A DNA stretch of 64,000 bases from Jeotgalibacillus soli (GTDB lineage Bacteria > Bacillota > Bacilli > Bacillales > Jeotgalibacillaceae). Position 1 is the stretch's first letter; each line of letters begins with the position of its first letter. The position numbers were made by a program, and so were the translations under genes. The notes under the pieces were generated by a model. It was given only the letters and a program-made list of their open reading frames with translations, ran no database searches and had not been told where the DNA came from. The stretch covers positions 124,001-188,000 of the forward strand of contig NZ_JXRP01000009.1 in the NCBI RefSeq assembly GCF_000829435.1, given 5' to 3'. This document shows positions 53,768-62,870 of the stretch, in pieces.

Positions 53768-54170
53768 GCTGGGATACACAACGGGTGTTTTTGATTTATT
53801 TCATGTAGGCCATCTGAATATTTTGAAGCAGGCAAAGGAACAATGTGAATTTTTGATTGTGGGTGTTAGTACGGATGAGCTGGTATTGGGATACAAAAAT
53901 AAGCAGCCTGTGATCTCGCACAACGACAGAATGGAAATTGTAGAAGGAATCAAATATGTAGATAAAGTGGTCCCTCAAACAAGCAGAGATAAATTCGCAG
54001 CCTGGGAACAGCTCCAATTTAACGTCATGTTCGTGGGTGACGATTGGAAAGGCAACCTCCTGTTTGAGGAAGTAGAAGCGAAGTTCAATCAAGTTGGGGT
54101 GGATATTGTTTATTTTCCTTATACGAAGGGTGTTTCGTCGACGCTTGTTAAGCAGAAGATCAAACTATAA
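53754..54170 (+). CDS. Glycerol-3-phosphate cytidylyltransferase-like protein (TagD-like)
   Basis: A 138-residue nucleotidyltransferase with the H-x-G-H signature (TTGVFDLFHVGHLNILKQA), VISHNDRMEIV and a C-terminal VSSTLVKQ loop replacing the usual IS-T/S-T motif. It would activate glycerol-3-phosphate with CTP, supplying the TagF-like transferase encoded by the overlapping upstream gene. The pair predicts glycerol-phosphate in the polymer. AAGGAGTGA precedes ATG 53754. An ethanolamine- or other polyol-phosphate substrate is a less likely alternative. Confidence 0.87.
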   Translation: MKQYKLGYTTGVFDLFHVGHLNILKQAKEQCEFLIVGVSTDELVLGYKNKQPVISHNDRMEIVEGIKYVDKVVPQTSRDKFAAWEQLQFNVMFVGDDWKGNLLFEEVEAKFNQVGVDIVYFPYTKGVSSTLVKQKIKL

Positions 54171-54190
54171 ACGAAAGAAATGGTGAACCT

Positions 54191-55174
54191 ATGAAGCCAG
54201 AAATAAGCATCATTGTACCCGTTTATAATGTAGAGCCATACCTCAGCCAATGCTTAGACAGCATCCTTGCACAAACCTTTACAAATTTTGAAGTGATTGT
54301 TGTGAATGACGGATCAACGGATAAGAGCGGGGGAATTTGTGATGAGTATGCACGAAAGGACCCGCGAATAAAGGTAGTTCATAAAGAATATGGCGGGGTG
54401 AGTTCTTCCAGAAATGTTGGGATGAAGGCAGCTCAGGGTAACTATATTGGATTCGTTGATGGAGACGATCGCATTGACGCCAACATGTATCAGGAACTGT
54501 ATAGATTGTGCGTGGAAACAGCAAGCGATATTTCTATATGTAAATTAGGCAGGGAAATTGATGGGAAGTTAATCAATAAAGTAGAAGCAGAATTTATTAA
54601 AGAACTAAATCACACAGAAGCCATGAGAGAGCTTTTCAAAGGCGTTTTATACAGATTCTCTTTATGTAACAAACTATTTAATAAAAAATGCTTTGAAAGT
54701 ATCCAGTTTCCAGAAGGACGAATACATGAAGATCTTTCGACTACGTATAAGCTATTTTCCAACTCAAATAAAGCTGTCTATAAAGAATATATAGGATATA
54801 TCTATATTAAAAGAAAAGAGAGTATTTTAACTTCTCGGTTTTCAGAAAAAAGGCTGGATGCGTTTTTGGGGTGGGATGAAATCATATCTTTTATGAGTCA
54901 AGAGTACCCTCAACTTGTAACTGAGGTTATAGCTTCATTTACATATGGGTGTGTGGACAATATATATTATGTATTTGATCAAGTTGAAGGTAAACAAGAA
55001 AAAACGAAATTCTTAAACTTTATTCAGAAATATATTAGAAAACATTATAGAAAAATTATCAAAAACTACACGATATCGAGAAAGTATAAAGTTTTAATCA
55101 CTCTGATAAATTTCAATACAAGAATATTCTATCTGGCTAATAATTCAAAGAAATATTTATTAAAAGCATATTGA
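54191..55174 (+). CDS. GT2 glycosyltransferase, paralogue 2
   Basis: A 327-residue GT-A enzyme: ISIIVPVYNVEPYLSQCLDS, VIVVNDGSTDKSG, and D-x-D in IGFVDGDDRID (G-D-D in place of S-D-D). It is a paralogue of the GT2 proteins at 51.5, 60.0 and 62.9 kb. The second half of the gene turns AT-rich, in line with the genes that follow. It ends 37 bases before the PP-loop-like gene. Confidence 0.89.
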   Translation: MKPEISIIVPVYNVEPYLSQCLDSILAQTFTNFEVIVVNDGSTDKSGGICDEYARKDPRIKVVHKEYGGVSSSRNVGMKAAQGNYIGFVDGDDRIDANMYQELYRLCVETASDISICKLGREIDGKLINKVEAEFIKELNHTEAMRELFKGVLYRFSLCNKLFNKKCFESIQFPEGRIHEDLSTTYKLFSNSNKAVYKEYIGYIYIKRKESILTSRFSEKRLDAFLGWDEIISFMSQEYPQLVTEVIASFTYGCVDNIYYVFDQVEGKQEKTKFLNFIQKYIRKHYRKIIKNYTISRKYKVLITLINFNTRIFYLANNSKKYLLKAY

Positions 55175-55211
55175 ACGATTATACGCAGCCAAGAAGAGGT
55201 GGAGGGATGAC

Positions 55212-56297
55212 ATGATAATTATTGAAAAACCTGAATTTACTATATCAGGTACTAAAGCAAGGCTCCAATGCCAATTTAAAATTCGCGATCACATAGATAA
55301 TTTATGGTATGAGGTGAATGAACCTTACCAAGACTATTTAACAGTAGAAAGAGCTGATGCGTTTTTAGTTGGCTTATTGCCGTTAGCGTTAAAAGAAGGC
55401 TATGATATAAAGGTAAATTATTATTTATCAAACAGGCTTTACTATACACTGAATAAATATTTAATTCCTATATTAGCTGAGTCTTTTGGATATAGAAAAA
55501 TTAACATTCATTGTTCTAACCTTATATCTTCACCCTTGAAGAACGAAAATGAGATAGGTACGGGACTTTCTTGTGGAATTGATTCATTCAGTACAATCTA
55601 TGACCATATGGATGATCATTGTCCTGAAGAATACAAAATTAGTCTCCTAACTTTCTTTAATGTTGGTTCACATGGCTCAAATGGTGGAGAAAAAGCCATA
55701 AAACTCTTTAATAAACGACTTACAACTGTAAAAAAGTGTGCAGAAGAATTAGACTTCAATTTGTTGATTTTAGACAGTAATATTAGTGAAATTTTAAATA
55801 TGAATTTCCAAAGTACTCATACACTTAGATCAATTTCGGCTGTTTTAGCCCTTCAGAAGTTGTTTAGAGTATATTATTACTCATCAGCAGTACATCTTCA
55901 AAATTTTAAATTAGATCAAAATATAGGTTATTATGATACTTTTACTCTAAATATGTTATCGACCGAGACTATAAGTTTCTTCTCTTCATGCTCTTCACTT
56001 ACTAGAGTTGAAAAAACTCATATGATTTCAAAATATGCATTAGTTCAACGATATTTAAATGTTTGTGTAAAAGACGGATTTAATTGTGGTAAATGCTTTA
56101 AATGTTTAAGAACTTTATTAACGCTAGAAATAATAGGCGAATTAGAAAAATATAAAACGATTTTTAATATGGATGAATATTTTAAAGTGAAATCACAATT
56201 TATAGCGGATATTTTTGCGAACCGTAAAACAGATATCTTTGTGAAAGAAATTTACGAAGAAATGATAAGAAAAAATACAATATACCTGCAAAGTTAA
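55212..56297 (+). CDS. Unrecognised PP-loop-like ATPase with a C-terminal cysteine cluster
   Basis: A 361-residue soluble protein I cannot assign to a named family. Residues about 115-127 (EIGTGLSCGIDSF) resemble the S-G-G-x-D-S PP-loop of N-type ATP pyrophosphatases such as QueC and amidotransferases, with C for one G. About 180 residues later CVKDGFNCGKCFKCLRTLLT holds four cysteines spaced like the zinc site of QueC. Between them lies a predicted alpha/beta fold with a long hydrophobic core. It may adenylate a carboxylate or amide on a sugar or on a pyruvyl-type group. The gene is visibly AT-rich and sits next to the pyruvyl transferase. GGAGGG precedes the ATG by 5 bases. Confidence 0.7.
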   Translation: MIIIEKPEFTISGTKARLQCQFKIRDHIDNLWYEVNEPYQDYLTVERADAFLVGLLPLALKEGYDIKVNYYLSNRLYYTLNKYLIPILAESFGYRKINIHCSNLISSPLKNENEIGTGLSCGIDSFSTIYDHMDDHCPEEYKISLLTFFNVGSHGSNGGEKAIKLFNKRLTTVKKCAEELDFNLLILDSNISEILNMNFQSTHTLRSISAVLALQKLFRVYYYSSAVHLQNFKLDQNIGYYDTFTLNMLSTETISFFSSCSSLTRVEKTHMISKYALVQRYLNVCVKDGFNCGKCFKCLRTLLTLEIIGELEKYKTIFNMDEYFKVKSQFIADIFANRKTDIFVKEIYEEMIRKNTIYLQS

Positions 56298-56375
56298 AAT
56301 TGAGAGGGGAATTAAAGGCTATAAAGGGTAGAATTCGCAGTTTGGTATTTAATTAATTTTTGAGGTGTAACATAT

Positions 56376-57479
56376 ATGGAGAAAAAAATTCTAGTTTGTG
56401 CCTATTATGCTAAGAATATCGGGGATGATTTATTCTTAAAAATTTTGTTTGACCGATATACAAATGTCCAGTGGGATCTTTTAACAGCTAATCGAAATTA
56501 TAAACATATATTTAAAGATTATAAAAATGTAAACATCATTTATACCTATAGAGATATTTCATTCGGATCGAAAAGATATAATTTGTTTTTTAAAATAAAT
56601 GATTTGTTTTTAAAATATAAAAAATACGATTCGCTAATAAATATTGGCGGGTCTATTTTTATGCAAAGTCCAGCATGGAAAATGAAATTAAATGAGAGAG
56701 ACTATCTAGTTAATCATTTTAGAAGAATGAATAAAAAAACATTTGTGTTGGGTGCTAATTTTGGACCTTACAAAGATGATATCTTTGTGGAAAAATATCA
56801 TTCCTTATTTAAAAAATACGATGATATTTGCTTTAGGGATTTATATTCATATAATCTTTTTAAGGATTTAGATAATGTTCGTTTAGCGCCTGATATTGTA
56901 TTTAGCTTAAATGATAAAAGAAATAAGAAAAAGGAAAAATGCGCTGGTTTTTCAATCATTGACATTGAAAAAAGGGAAGGTTTGAAAGAGTATAAAGCTC
57001 ACTATAATAAAAAAATCGTTCATTTAATACAAGAATATGTAGATCAAGGGTATGAGATCAAATTATTTTCTTTTTGTGAAAATGAGGGAGATTTAGAAGC
57101 TATAAAGATAATCGCAGATAAAATAAGTGATAGGAATATAGATAATGTAAAAATAATAAATTATCAAGGGAATATTGATAAATTCTTAGATGAATTTTAT
57201 TCTTGTGAAATTATTGTAGGAACGAGATTTCATTCAGTAATATTAGCGTTATTAAATGATCAAGGCGTATTCCCAATTATTTATAGCGACAAAACGTACA
57301 ACGTATTAAAAGACTTGGATATGGAAGGTAATTCTAACTATATAAAGGATTTGGATGGTCTTGATATTAAAAATGCGGTTGCTGCTTCTAAGCATCATAA
57401 AATAAAAAATAAAAACATCCTACTAGAGGCAGAAAAACAATTTGAGAAACTGGATTTGTTTCTTGAAAAAATTAATTAA
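56376..57479 (+). CDS. Polysaccharide pyruvyl transferase family protein (CsaB/WcaK-like)
   Basis: A 367-residue enzyme that adds a pyruvate ketal from phosphoenolpyruvate to a sugar. The family pattern is clear: a start with Y-x-x-N-x-G-D-D (ILVCAYYAKNIGDDLFLKIL), YDSLINIGGSIFM, then FVLGANFGPYKDD, CFRDLYSYNLF, and GTRFHSVILALL near residue 285. In B. subtilis, eps-encoded homologues (EpsI, EpsO) do this step. The gene is AT-rich, like its neighbours. Confidence 0.9.
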   Translation: MEKKILVCAYYAKNIGDDLFLKILFDRYTNVQWDLLTANRNYKHIFKDYKNVNIIYTYRDISFGSKRYNLFFKINDLFLKYKKYDSLINIGGSIFMQSPAWKMKLNERDYLVNHFRRMNKKTFVLGANFGPYKDDIFVEKYHSLFKKYDDICFRDLYSYNLFKDLDNVRLAPDIVFSLNDKRNKKKEKCAGFSIIDIEKREGLKEYKAHYNKKIVHLIQEYVDQGYEIKLFSFCENEGDLEAIKIIADKISDRNIDNVKIINYQGNIDKFLDEFYSCEIIVGTRFHSVILALLNDQGVFPIIYSDKTYNVLKDLDMEGNSNYIKDLDGLDIKNAVAASKHHKIKNKNILLEAEKQFEKLDLFLEKIN

Positions 57480-57526
57480 TTGTATTTTGATAATAAGCAT
57501 TTTGAAAGGTGAGGTGAATTTACATT

Positions 57527-58705
57527 ATGAAAAAATCCCTTTTAATTGCAATAGATTCATTAGATTGTGCAGGTGCAGAAAAGAGTTTGGTTACATTGCT
57601 CACTTTACTGGATTACAATAAGTACTCAGTTGATTTGATGCTATTTGCACATGGATCATTACTTGAAGAACTGGTTCCTAAAGAAGTAAATATATTACCG
57701 CCTTTAAAATATACTCAGTTTTTAAATTCAGGGTTAAAAAAAGTAATGGTAACAATGAATTACAGAATGCTTGCAGCAAGAATAAAATACTCAGCAAATA
57801 TACGCCGAAAGAAATACAGCAATTCTCAAAAAGCAAGGATCTACTGGGAAAGTGTATCAAGTGTTATTGAAGAAAATCCTAAAAACTATGATATTGCCAT
57901 CAGCTACGCGCAAGGTGTCCCAACTTTTTATGTGGCAGAAAAGGTGAAGGCCAAAAGGAAATTTGCCTGGGTCAATGTCAGTTACAGGCTTGAGAAAAAA
58001 GATAAGGTATTTCAAAAAAAATACTACGATAAATATAATAAAATAGTTGCTGTATCTGAATCTACAAAAGAAGTATTTTTAGAAACTTTTCCTAATTATT
58101 CAAAGAAGGTAAAAGTAATTTACGATATTAACAACCCTGATTTTATTTTAAAAATGGCAGACCTAGGTAGTGCCTATGAAGATCAGTTTGACGGTATCCG
58201 AATCTTGACGATCGGGCGGCTGGCCCGCCAAAAAGGATATGACGTTGCGCTGGAAGCGTGTAAAAAGTTAAAAGCAGCAGGTCTTAATTTTAAGTGGTAT
58301 GTATTAGGGAAAGGGCCTTTAAAAGAAGAAATAGAAAAGTACATTAAAGAAAATGATTTACAGGAAAATTTTATCTTATTAGGCGTTCGTCCTAATCCGT
58401 ATCCTTTCATTAAAGGTGCTGACATTTATGTTCAAACCTCGAAATTTGAAGGCTTCGGTTTAGCCATTGCGGAAGCCAGAATGCTTAATATACCTGTCGT
58501 TACAACCAGGTTCGATGCCGTATATAATCAAATGATCGATGGAAAGAATGGACTTGTTGTAGATATGAATGCTTCAGCTGTTAGCGACGGAATCATGAAG
58601 CTCATTAATGAAAATGAACTGCGGGAAAGTATTATTAAGTATTTAAGTACTGAAAAAAAGGGAAATGTAGAAGAAGTGGAAAAGTTTTATCAATTAATTG
58701 GATGA
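57527..58705 (+). CDS. GT4 glycosyltransferase, paralogue 2
   Basis: A 392-residue GT-B enzyme: LLIAIDSLDCAGAEKSLVTL, GRLARQKGYDVALEACKKLK and YVQTSKFEGFGLAIAEARML. It is the closest match in the window to the 50.4-kb protein (same length, same block order), suggesting duplication and divergence in donor use. It begins after 47 bases with a GAGGTGA site. Confidence 0.9.
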   Translation: MKKSLLIAIDSLDCAGAEKSLVTLLTLLDYNKYSVDLMLFAHGSLLEELVPKEVNILPPLKYTQFLNSGLKKVMVTMNYRMLAARIKYSANIRRKKYSNSQKARIYWESVSSVIEENPKNYDIAISYAQGVPTFYVAEKVKAKRKFAWVNVSYRLEKKDKVFQKKYYDKYNKIVAVSESTKEVFLETFPNYSKKVKVIYDINNPDFILKMADLGSAYEDQFDGIRILTIGRLARQKGYDVALEACKKLKAAGLNFKWYVLGKGPLKEEIEKYIKENDLQENFILLGVRPNPYPFIKGADIYVQTSKFEGFGLAIAEARMLNIPVVTTRFDAVYNQMIDGKNGLVVDMNASAVSDGIMKLINENELRESIIKYLSTEKKGNVEEVEKFYQLIG

Positions 58706-58720
58706 AAGCAGGCAGTGCCT

Positions 58721-59908
58721 ATGAAGAAAAAAATCGTATTTATGATCATTAACATGAACGTAGGCGGCACGGAAAAAGCTTTACTTAATATGATCGCAGA
58801 GATTCCGAAAGATAAATATGAAATCACGATACTGATGCTTGAAAAGTACGGTGGTTTTTTAAATTCAATACCAGAGGAAGTTCACCTGGAATATGTAGAA
58901 GGATACAAACAAATAAAAGAGTTATTAAACAAACCGCCTAAAGCAATGGCGTTAAAGCTTCTAAGGAAAGGGAATATATTAAAAAGCTTAACTTTATCCA
59001 TTGTACACTTAACATCCAAACTGACTAAAAACAGAGCGATCTTTTATAACTATCTTTTAAGAAATATTCCTGACTTCAAAAATGAATATGACGTTGCCGT
59101 AGCTTATGCAGGTCCAATGGACTTCATAAGCTATTTTGTTATTCATAAGATCAAAGCTAAAAAGAAAATTCAGTGGATTCATTTTGATGTTACTAAGATC
59201 GGATTTGATAAAGGTTTTGCAGCTAAACTTTACGATAGATTCGATAACATATACGTGGTATCAGAAGAAGCAAAAAAGAAGTTAATTAGCCAAGTGCCTA
59301 CAATAAAAGAGAAAACGGATGTTCTTTTAAATATAGTTTCTCCAAACGAAATTCATAGCAAATCTCAAAAAGGAAAAGGGTTTATTGATCAATTTAATGG
59401 TTTAAGAATTCTAACTGTAGGGAGATTAGCGGCTGAAAAAGGTCAGGATTTAGCAATACAAGTACTGAATAGATTGATAAAAAAAGGACATAAAGTTAAA
59501 TGGTATTGCTTGGGTGAAGGAAGTTATCGAAAAGAATACGAAAATTTAATAGCAGCGCATAATCTTGAGAAAGAATTTATCTTGCTGGGTTCGGATCCGA
59601 ATCCATACACGTATATGGACCAGTGTGATATATACGTTCAACCCTCTAGATATGAAGGATATTGTATCACGCTTCTAGAAGCAAAATTCCTAAAAAAACC
59701 AATAGTCACAACAGATGTTAATGGAGCAAGAGAACAAATATTAGACGGCGAAAATGGACTAATTGTAGACATAAATGAAAATGAAATATTTAACGGGGTG
59801 GACAAATTAATAATAGATAATAATTTAAGGGTTAAATTTAAACAAAATTTATCAAAACAACCCTACATCTCAACTAGAGAAATTAATAAATTCTTAGATG
59901 TTATTTAA
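58721..59908 (+). CDS. GT4 glycosyltransferase, paralogue 3
   Basis: A 395-residue GT-B enzyme: IVFMIINMNVGGTEKALLNM, TVGRLAAEKGQDLAIQVLN and YVQPSRYEGYCITLLEAKFL. It shares blocks with the proteins encoded at 50.4 and 57.5 kb. ATG 58721 is preferred; a GTG at 58715 is closer to AAAGCAGG. It starts 15 bases after the previous stop, so the pair is co-transcribed. Confidence 0.9.
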   Translation: MKKKIVFMIINMNVGGTEKALLNMIAEIPKDKYEITILMLEKYGGFLNSIPEEVHLEYVEGYKQIKELLNKPPKAMALKLLRKGNILKSLTLSIVHLTSKLTKNRAIFYNYLLRNIPDFKNEYDVAVAYAGPMDFISYFVIHKIKAKKKIQWIHFDVTKIGFDKGFAAKLYDRFDNIYVVSEEAKKKLISQVPTIKEKTDVLLNIVSPNEIHSKSQKGKGFIDQFNGLRILTVGRLAAEKGQDLAIQVLNRLIKKGHKVKWYCLGEGSYRKEYENLIAAHNLEKEFILLGSDPNPYTYMDQCDIYVQPSRYEGYCITLLEAKFLKKPIVTTDVNGAREQILDGENGLIVDINENEIFNGVDKLIIDNNLRVKFKQNLSKQPYISTREINKFLDVI

Positions 59909-59961
59909 AATAATATTTTTCCTGTTAAATATGAATTATAGCTCAAGAGGAGGAACGAAAT

Positions 59962-60951
59962 GTGCCTAAGATAAGTATTATCGTTCCAGTTTATAATGTA
60001 GAACACTATTTACCAAGATGTATAGATTCCTTATTACACCAATCAATTCAAGATATTGAAGTTATTCTTGTAAATGATGGATCCACTGATACTTGTAAGG
60101 AAATCTGTGATATTTTCGCTCAGAAAGATTCTAGAATTGTGGTCATTCATAAAAAGAATGGAGGACTTTCAGATGCAAGAAATACAGGTCTTACAATAGC
60201 TAAAGGTGAATATGTTGGTTTTGTAGATAGTGACGATTGGGTGGATTTATCGATGTACGAGGTATTATACAATTTATGCATTCAACTAAATTCAGACATA
60301 AGTACATGCTTAATAAAAAACGTGGGTAAAAATAAAAAACAAAAAAATCGAGCTTCTAACAAAATAGAGATATATGACTCACAAAAAGCAATTCACAGTC
60401 TCTATAAAGGAACTTTATCTGGATTTTCAGCATGCAATAAAATATATAAGAAAAAACTATTTAAAAATATTGAATTTCCTAAAGGAAGAGTATACGAAGA
60501 TGCGGCGGTTATGTATCGCCTTTTTAATCTAGCAAATAAAATAGTGTTCATAAATGCCCCTTTATATATGTATGAACATCGAGAAAATAGTATTACTCGA
60601 AGCAATTTTTCTGAAAAAAGATTTGATATCGTTCCTAACTATTATGAAACGTACAGTTTCATGAAGAAAAACTATCCAGACATGTGTGAAAGGTTAAATG
60701 CAATATATTTTTCAAGCTTGAGAAATATGATTGTAGATATTGTTTGTGAAAAAAATATTGTGAAAAATTCAAACCACATATTAAGGGTTAGTAAACTCAT
60801 AAGAAATAGTAATAAAGTAATCCTAAGAAATAACAGTTTATCAGTAAGGCATAAGTTATTTGCACAGATTTTGGCCTGGTGTCCATGGCTAGGAGTTTTA
60901 ATGTATCAATTACGCATGAAAATAAATTATGAATCTTATACAAAACACTAA
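59962..60951 (+). CDS. GT2 glycosyltransferase, paralogue 3
   Basis: A 329-residue GT-A enzyme with ISIIVPVYNVEHYLPRCIDS, VILVNDGSTDTCK and D-x-D in VGFVDSDDWVDLSM. It has the same C-terminal pattern (YEDAAVMYRLFNLANK, YEHRENSITRSNFSEKRFD) as paralogue 2. GTG 59962 follows AGAGGAGG by 8 bases. Confidence 0.89.
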   Translation: MPKISIIVPVYNVEHYLPRCIDSLLHQSIQDIEVILVNDGSTDTCKEICDIFAQKDSRIVVIHKKNGGLSDARNTGLTIAKGEYVGFVDSDDWVDLSMYEVLYNLCIQLNSDISTCLIKNVGKNKKQKNRASNKIEIYDSQKAIHSLYKGTLSGFSACNKIYKKKLFKNIEFPKGRVYEDAAVMYRLFNLANKIVFINAPLYMYEHRENSITRSNFSEKRFDIVPNYYETYSFMKKNYPDMCERLNAIYFSSLRNMIVDIVCEKNIVKNSNHILRVSKLIRNSNKVILRNNSLSVRHKLFAQILAWCPWLGVLMYQLRMKINYESYTKH

Positions 60952-60972
60952 TACAAAAAAGGTGTGAATTAA

Positions 60973-62751
60973 TTGAAAGAGACAATAAAGAAGTTACTAA
61001 TGCTCTTCAGTAAAAGAGAAAAGAAAAAGTTGTTAGTACTATTTTTTATGATGGTTATTGCTGCATTATTTGAAACTATTGGAATAGGAATGATTGTCCC
61101 GTTTGTGGGGATCTTAACAAATCCGAATATTATTCATGAGCAAGCAACCTTATCATATATATATGAGTTATTTCAATTTGAATCAACTACTGTTTTTATA
61201 ATATTTGCGGTAATTGTTTTACTGTCAGTATTTATTCTGAAGAATCTATATTTGCTTCTTTTTAACTATGCACAAATTCGAGTTATTTTAAATCAACAAG
61301 TTAAATTATCTGGAAGCCTTTTTAAGGAATATTTACAAAAACCCTATACATTTCATCTTCAACGTAATACGGCTGAATTGCTGCGAAATGTAAATAGTGA
61401 AGTTTCTAGGGTGTTTCAAGGTATTGTCATGTCAGGATTTCAGTTATTTACAGAAATACTTATCATTACTTGTATTTTAGCATTATTGCTAGTGACTGAA
61501 CCTGTAGCAACTTTAACAGCCGCAGTATTAATGGCTGGAAGTGTTTCTTTGTTTTTTAGAGTATTCCGAAAGAAAATTAAAAGCTTAGGAGTAGAGCAAC
61601 AAAAAATCAGCGGTACTTTAATTAAATGGGTGAACCAAGGATTAGGTGCGAGCAAAGAAGTAAAAGTGTCTGGTAAGGAAAGTTTTTTTGTTAATTCATA
61701 TCTACGTCAACGTCAAATTAGTGCAAATAATAGTCGTTATATGAAGATGCTTGAACAAGTTCCTAGGCTCTTTATTGAAACACTATTAGTTTCTATTGTA
61801 CTTATTACCATGCTAATTATTGTACTTCAAGGTACAAATACGGATCAGCTTATTTCTACAATGGCACTTTTTGCAATGGCAGCTTTTCGATTAATGCCTT
61901 CAATCACTCGTGTTGTCGCTCTAATTACAACCATACGCTATAGCCAACCTGCACTATCCATTGTTTACGAAGATTTATTTATGAATAAAGATGAAAATTC
62001 AATTAGTACCCCAATACCTTTTAAACCAAAAGAAGTAAGCATGGAGAAAAAATCATTTGTTAATTCAATTAAGCTACATGAAGTATCTTTTAAGTATCCA
62101 AACCAAGAGAGTTATTCAGTAAAGGACATATCATTAACCATTCCAATTGGACAGGCTGTTGCGTTTATTGGGGAGTCAGGTGCCGGGAAATCTACTTTAG
62201 TTGATATCATTCTAGGATTACTGCACCCCGAAAAAGGGACGATTTCTATTGATGGAAAAAATCTGCTTGATCAAAAAAGACTATGGCAACAGAAAATAGG
62301 ATATATTCCACAATCCATTTTTTTATGTGACGATACAATACGCAGTAATGTAGCTTTTGGAGTTGAAAGAGGACAGATTGATGATCAAACAGTATGGAAA
62401 GCTTTGGATCAGGCTCAATTAAAGGAATTTGTTGAATCGCTCCCTGATCAATTAGATACAGAAGTCGGTGAACGAGGAGTAAGGCTTTCTGGTGGTCAAC
62501 GTCAACGTATAGGGATTGCGAGAGCATTATATCATAATCCAGAAATACTATTTATGGATGAAGCAACATCAGCATTAGATAATGAAACAGAAAAGGAAAT
62601 TATGAAAGCCATTGACGGATTAAAGGGAGAAAAGACTCTAATTATTATCGCTCATAGGTTAAGTACAATTGAAAATTGCGATATAGTCTTTAAAATACAC
62701 CAAGGCAGGCTTGTAACAACCGATAAAAAATATAAAAAATCTATTATTTAA
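60973..62751 (+). CDS. ABC exporter with fused membrane and ATPase domains (possible repeat-unit flippase)
   Basis: A 592-residue half-transporter: six helices in residues about 20-310, then an ATPase with Walker A FIGESGAGKSTLVDIIL (about 400), signature GVRLSGGQRQRIGIARALYH, Walker B ILFMDEATSALD and switch IIAHRLSTIE. As a dimer it could flip lipid-linked oligosaccharides (PglK/MsbA-like). No Wzx-type flippase gene was seen in the window, so this may be the exporter of the cluster; one could also lie downstream. TTG 60973 follows AAAGGTG. Confidence 0.9.
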   Translation: MKETIKKLLMLFSKREKKKLLVLFFMMVIAALFETIGIGMIVPFVGILTNPNIIHEQATLSYIYELFQFESTTVFIIFAVIVLLSVFILKNLYLLLFNYAQIRVILNQQVKLSGSLFKEYLQKPYTFHLQRNTAELLRNVNSEVSRVFQGIVMSGFQLFTEILIITCILALLLVTEPVATLTAAVLMAGSVSLFFRVFRKKIKSLGVEQQKISGTLIKWVNQGLGASKEVKVSGKESFFVNSYLRQRQISANNSRYMKMLEQVPRLFIETLLVSIVLITMLIIVLQGTNTDQLISTMALFAMAAFRLMPSITRVVALITTIRYSQPALSIVYEDLFMNKDENSISTPIPFKPKEVSMEKKSFVNSIKLHEVSFKYPNQESYSVKDISLTIPIGQAVAFIGESGAGKSTLVDIILGLLHPEKGTISIDGKNLLDQKRLWQQKIGYIPQSIFLCDDTIRSNVAFGVERGQIDDQTVWKALDQAQLKEFVESLPDQLDTEVGERGVRLSGGQRQRIGIARALYHNPEILFMDEATSALDNETEKEIMKAIDGLKGEKTLIIIAHRLSTIENCDIVFKIHQGRLVTTDKKYKKSII

Positions 62752-62870
62752 CAATGAATGAAACTATTAATATTCATAAAATATTGGACGGAATAATCCT
62801 AGGGTAGTTACCCATCCTATTAACAATTTCGTTATACGTATTAATTTGGGTTATAAGAGGAGGATCTGCT

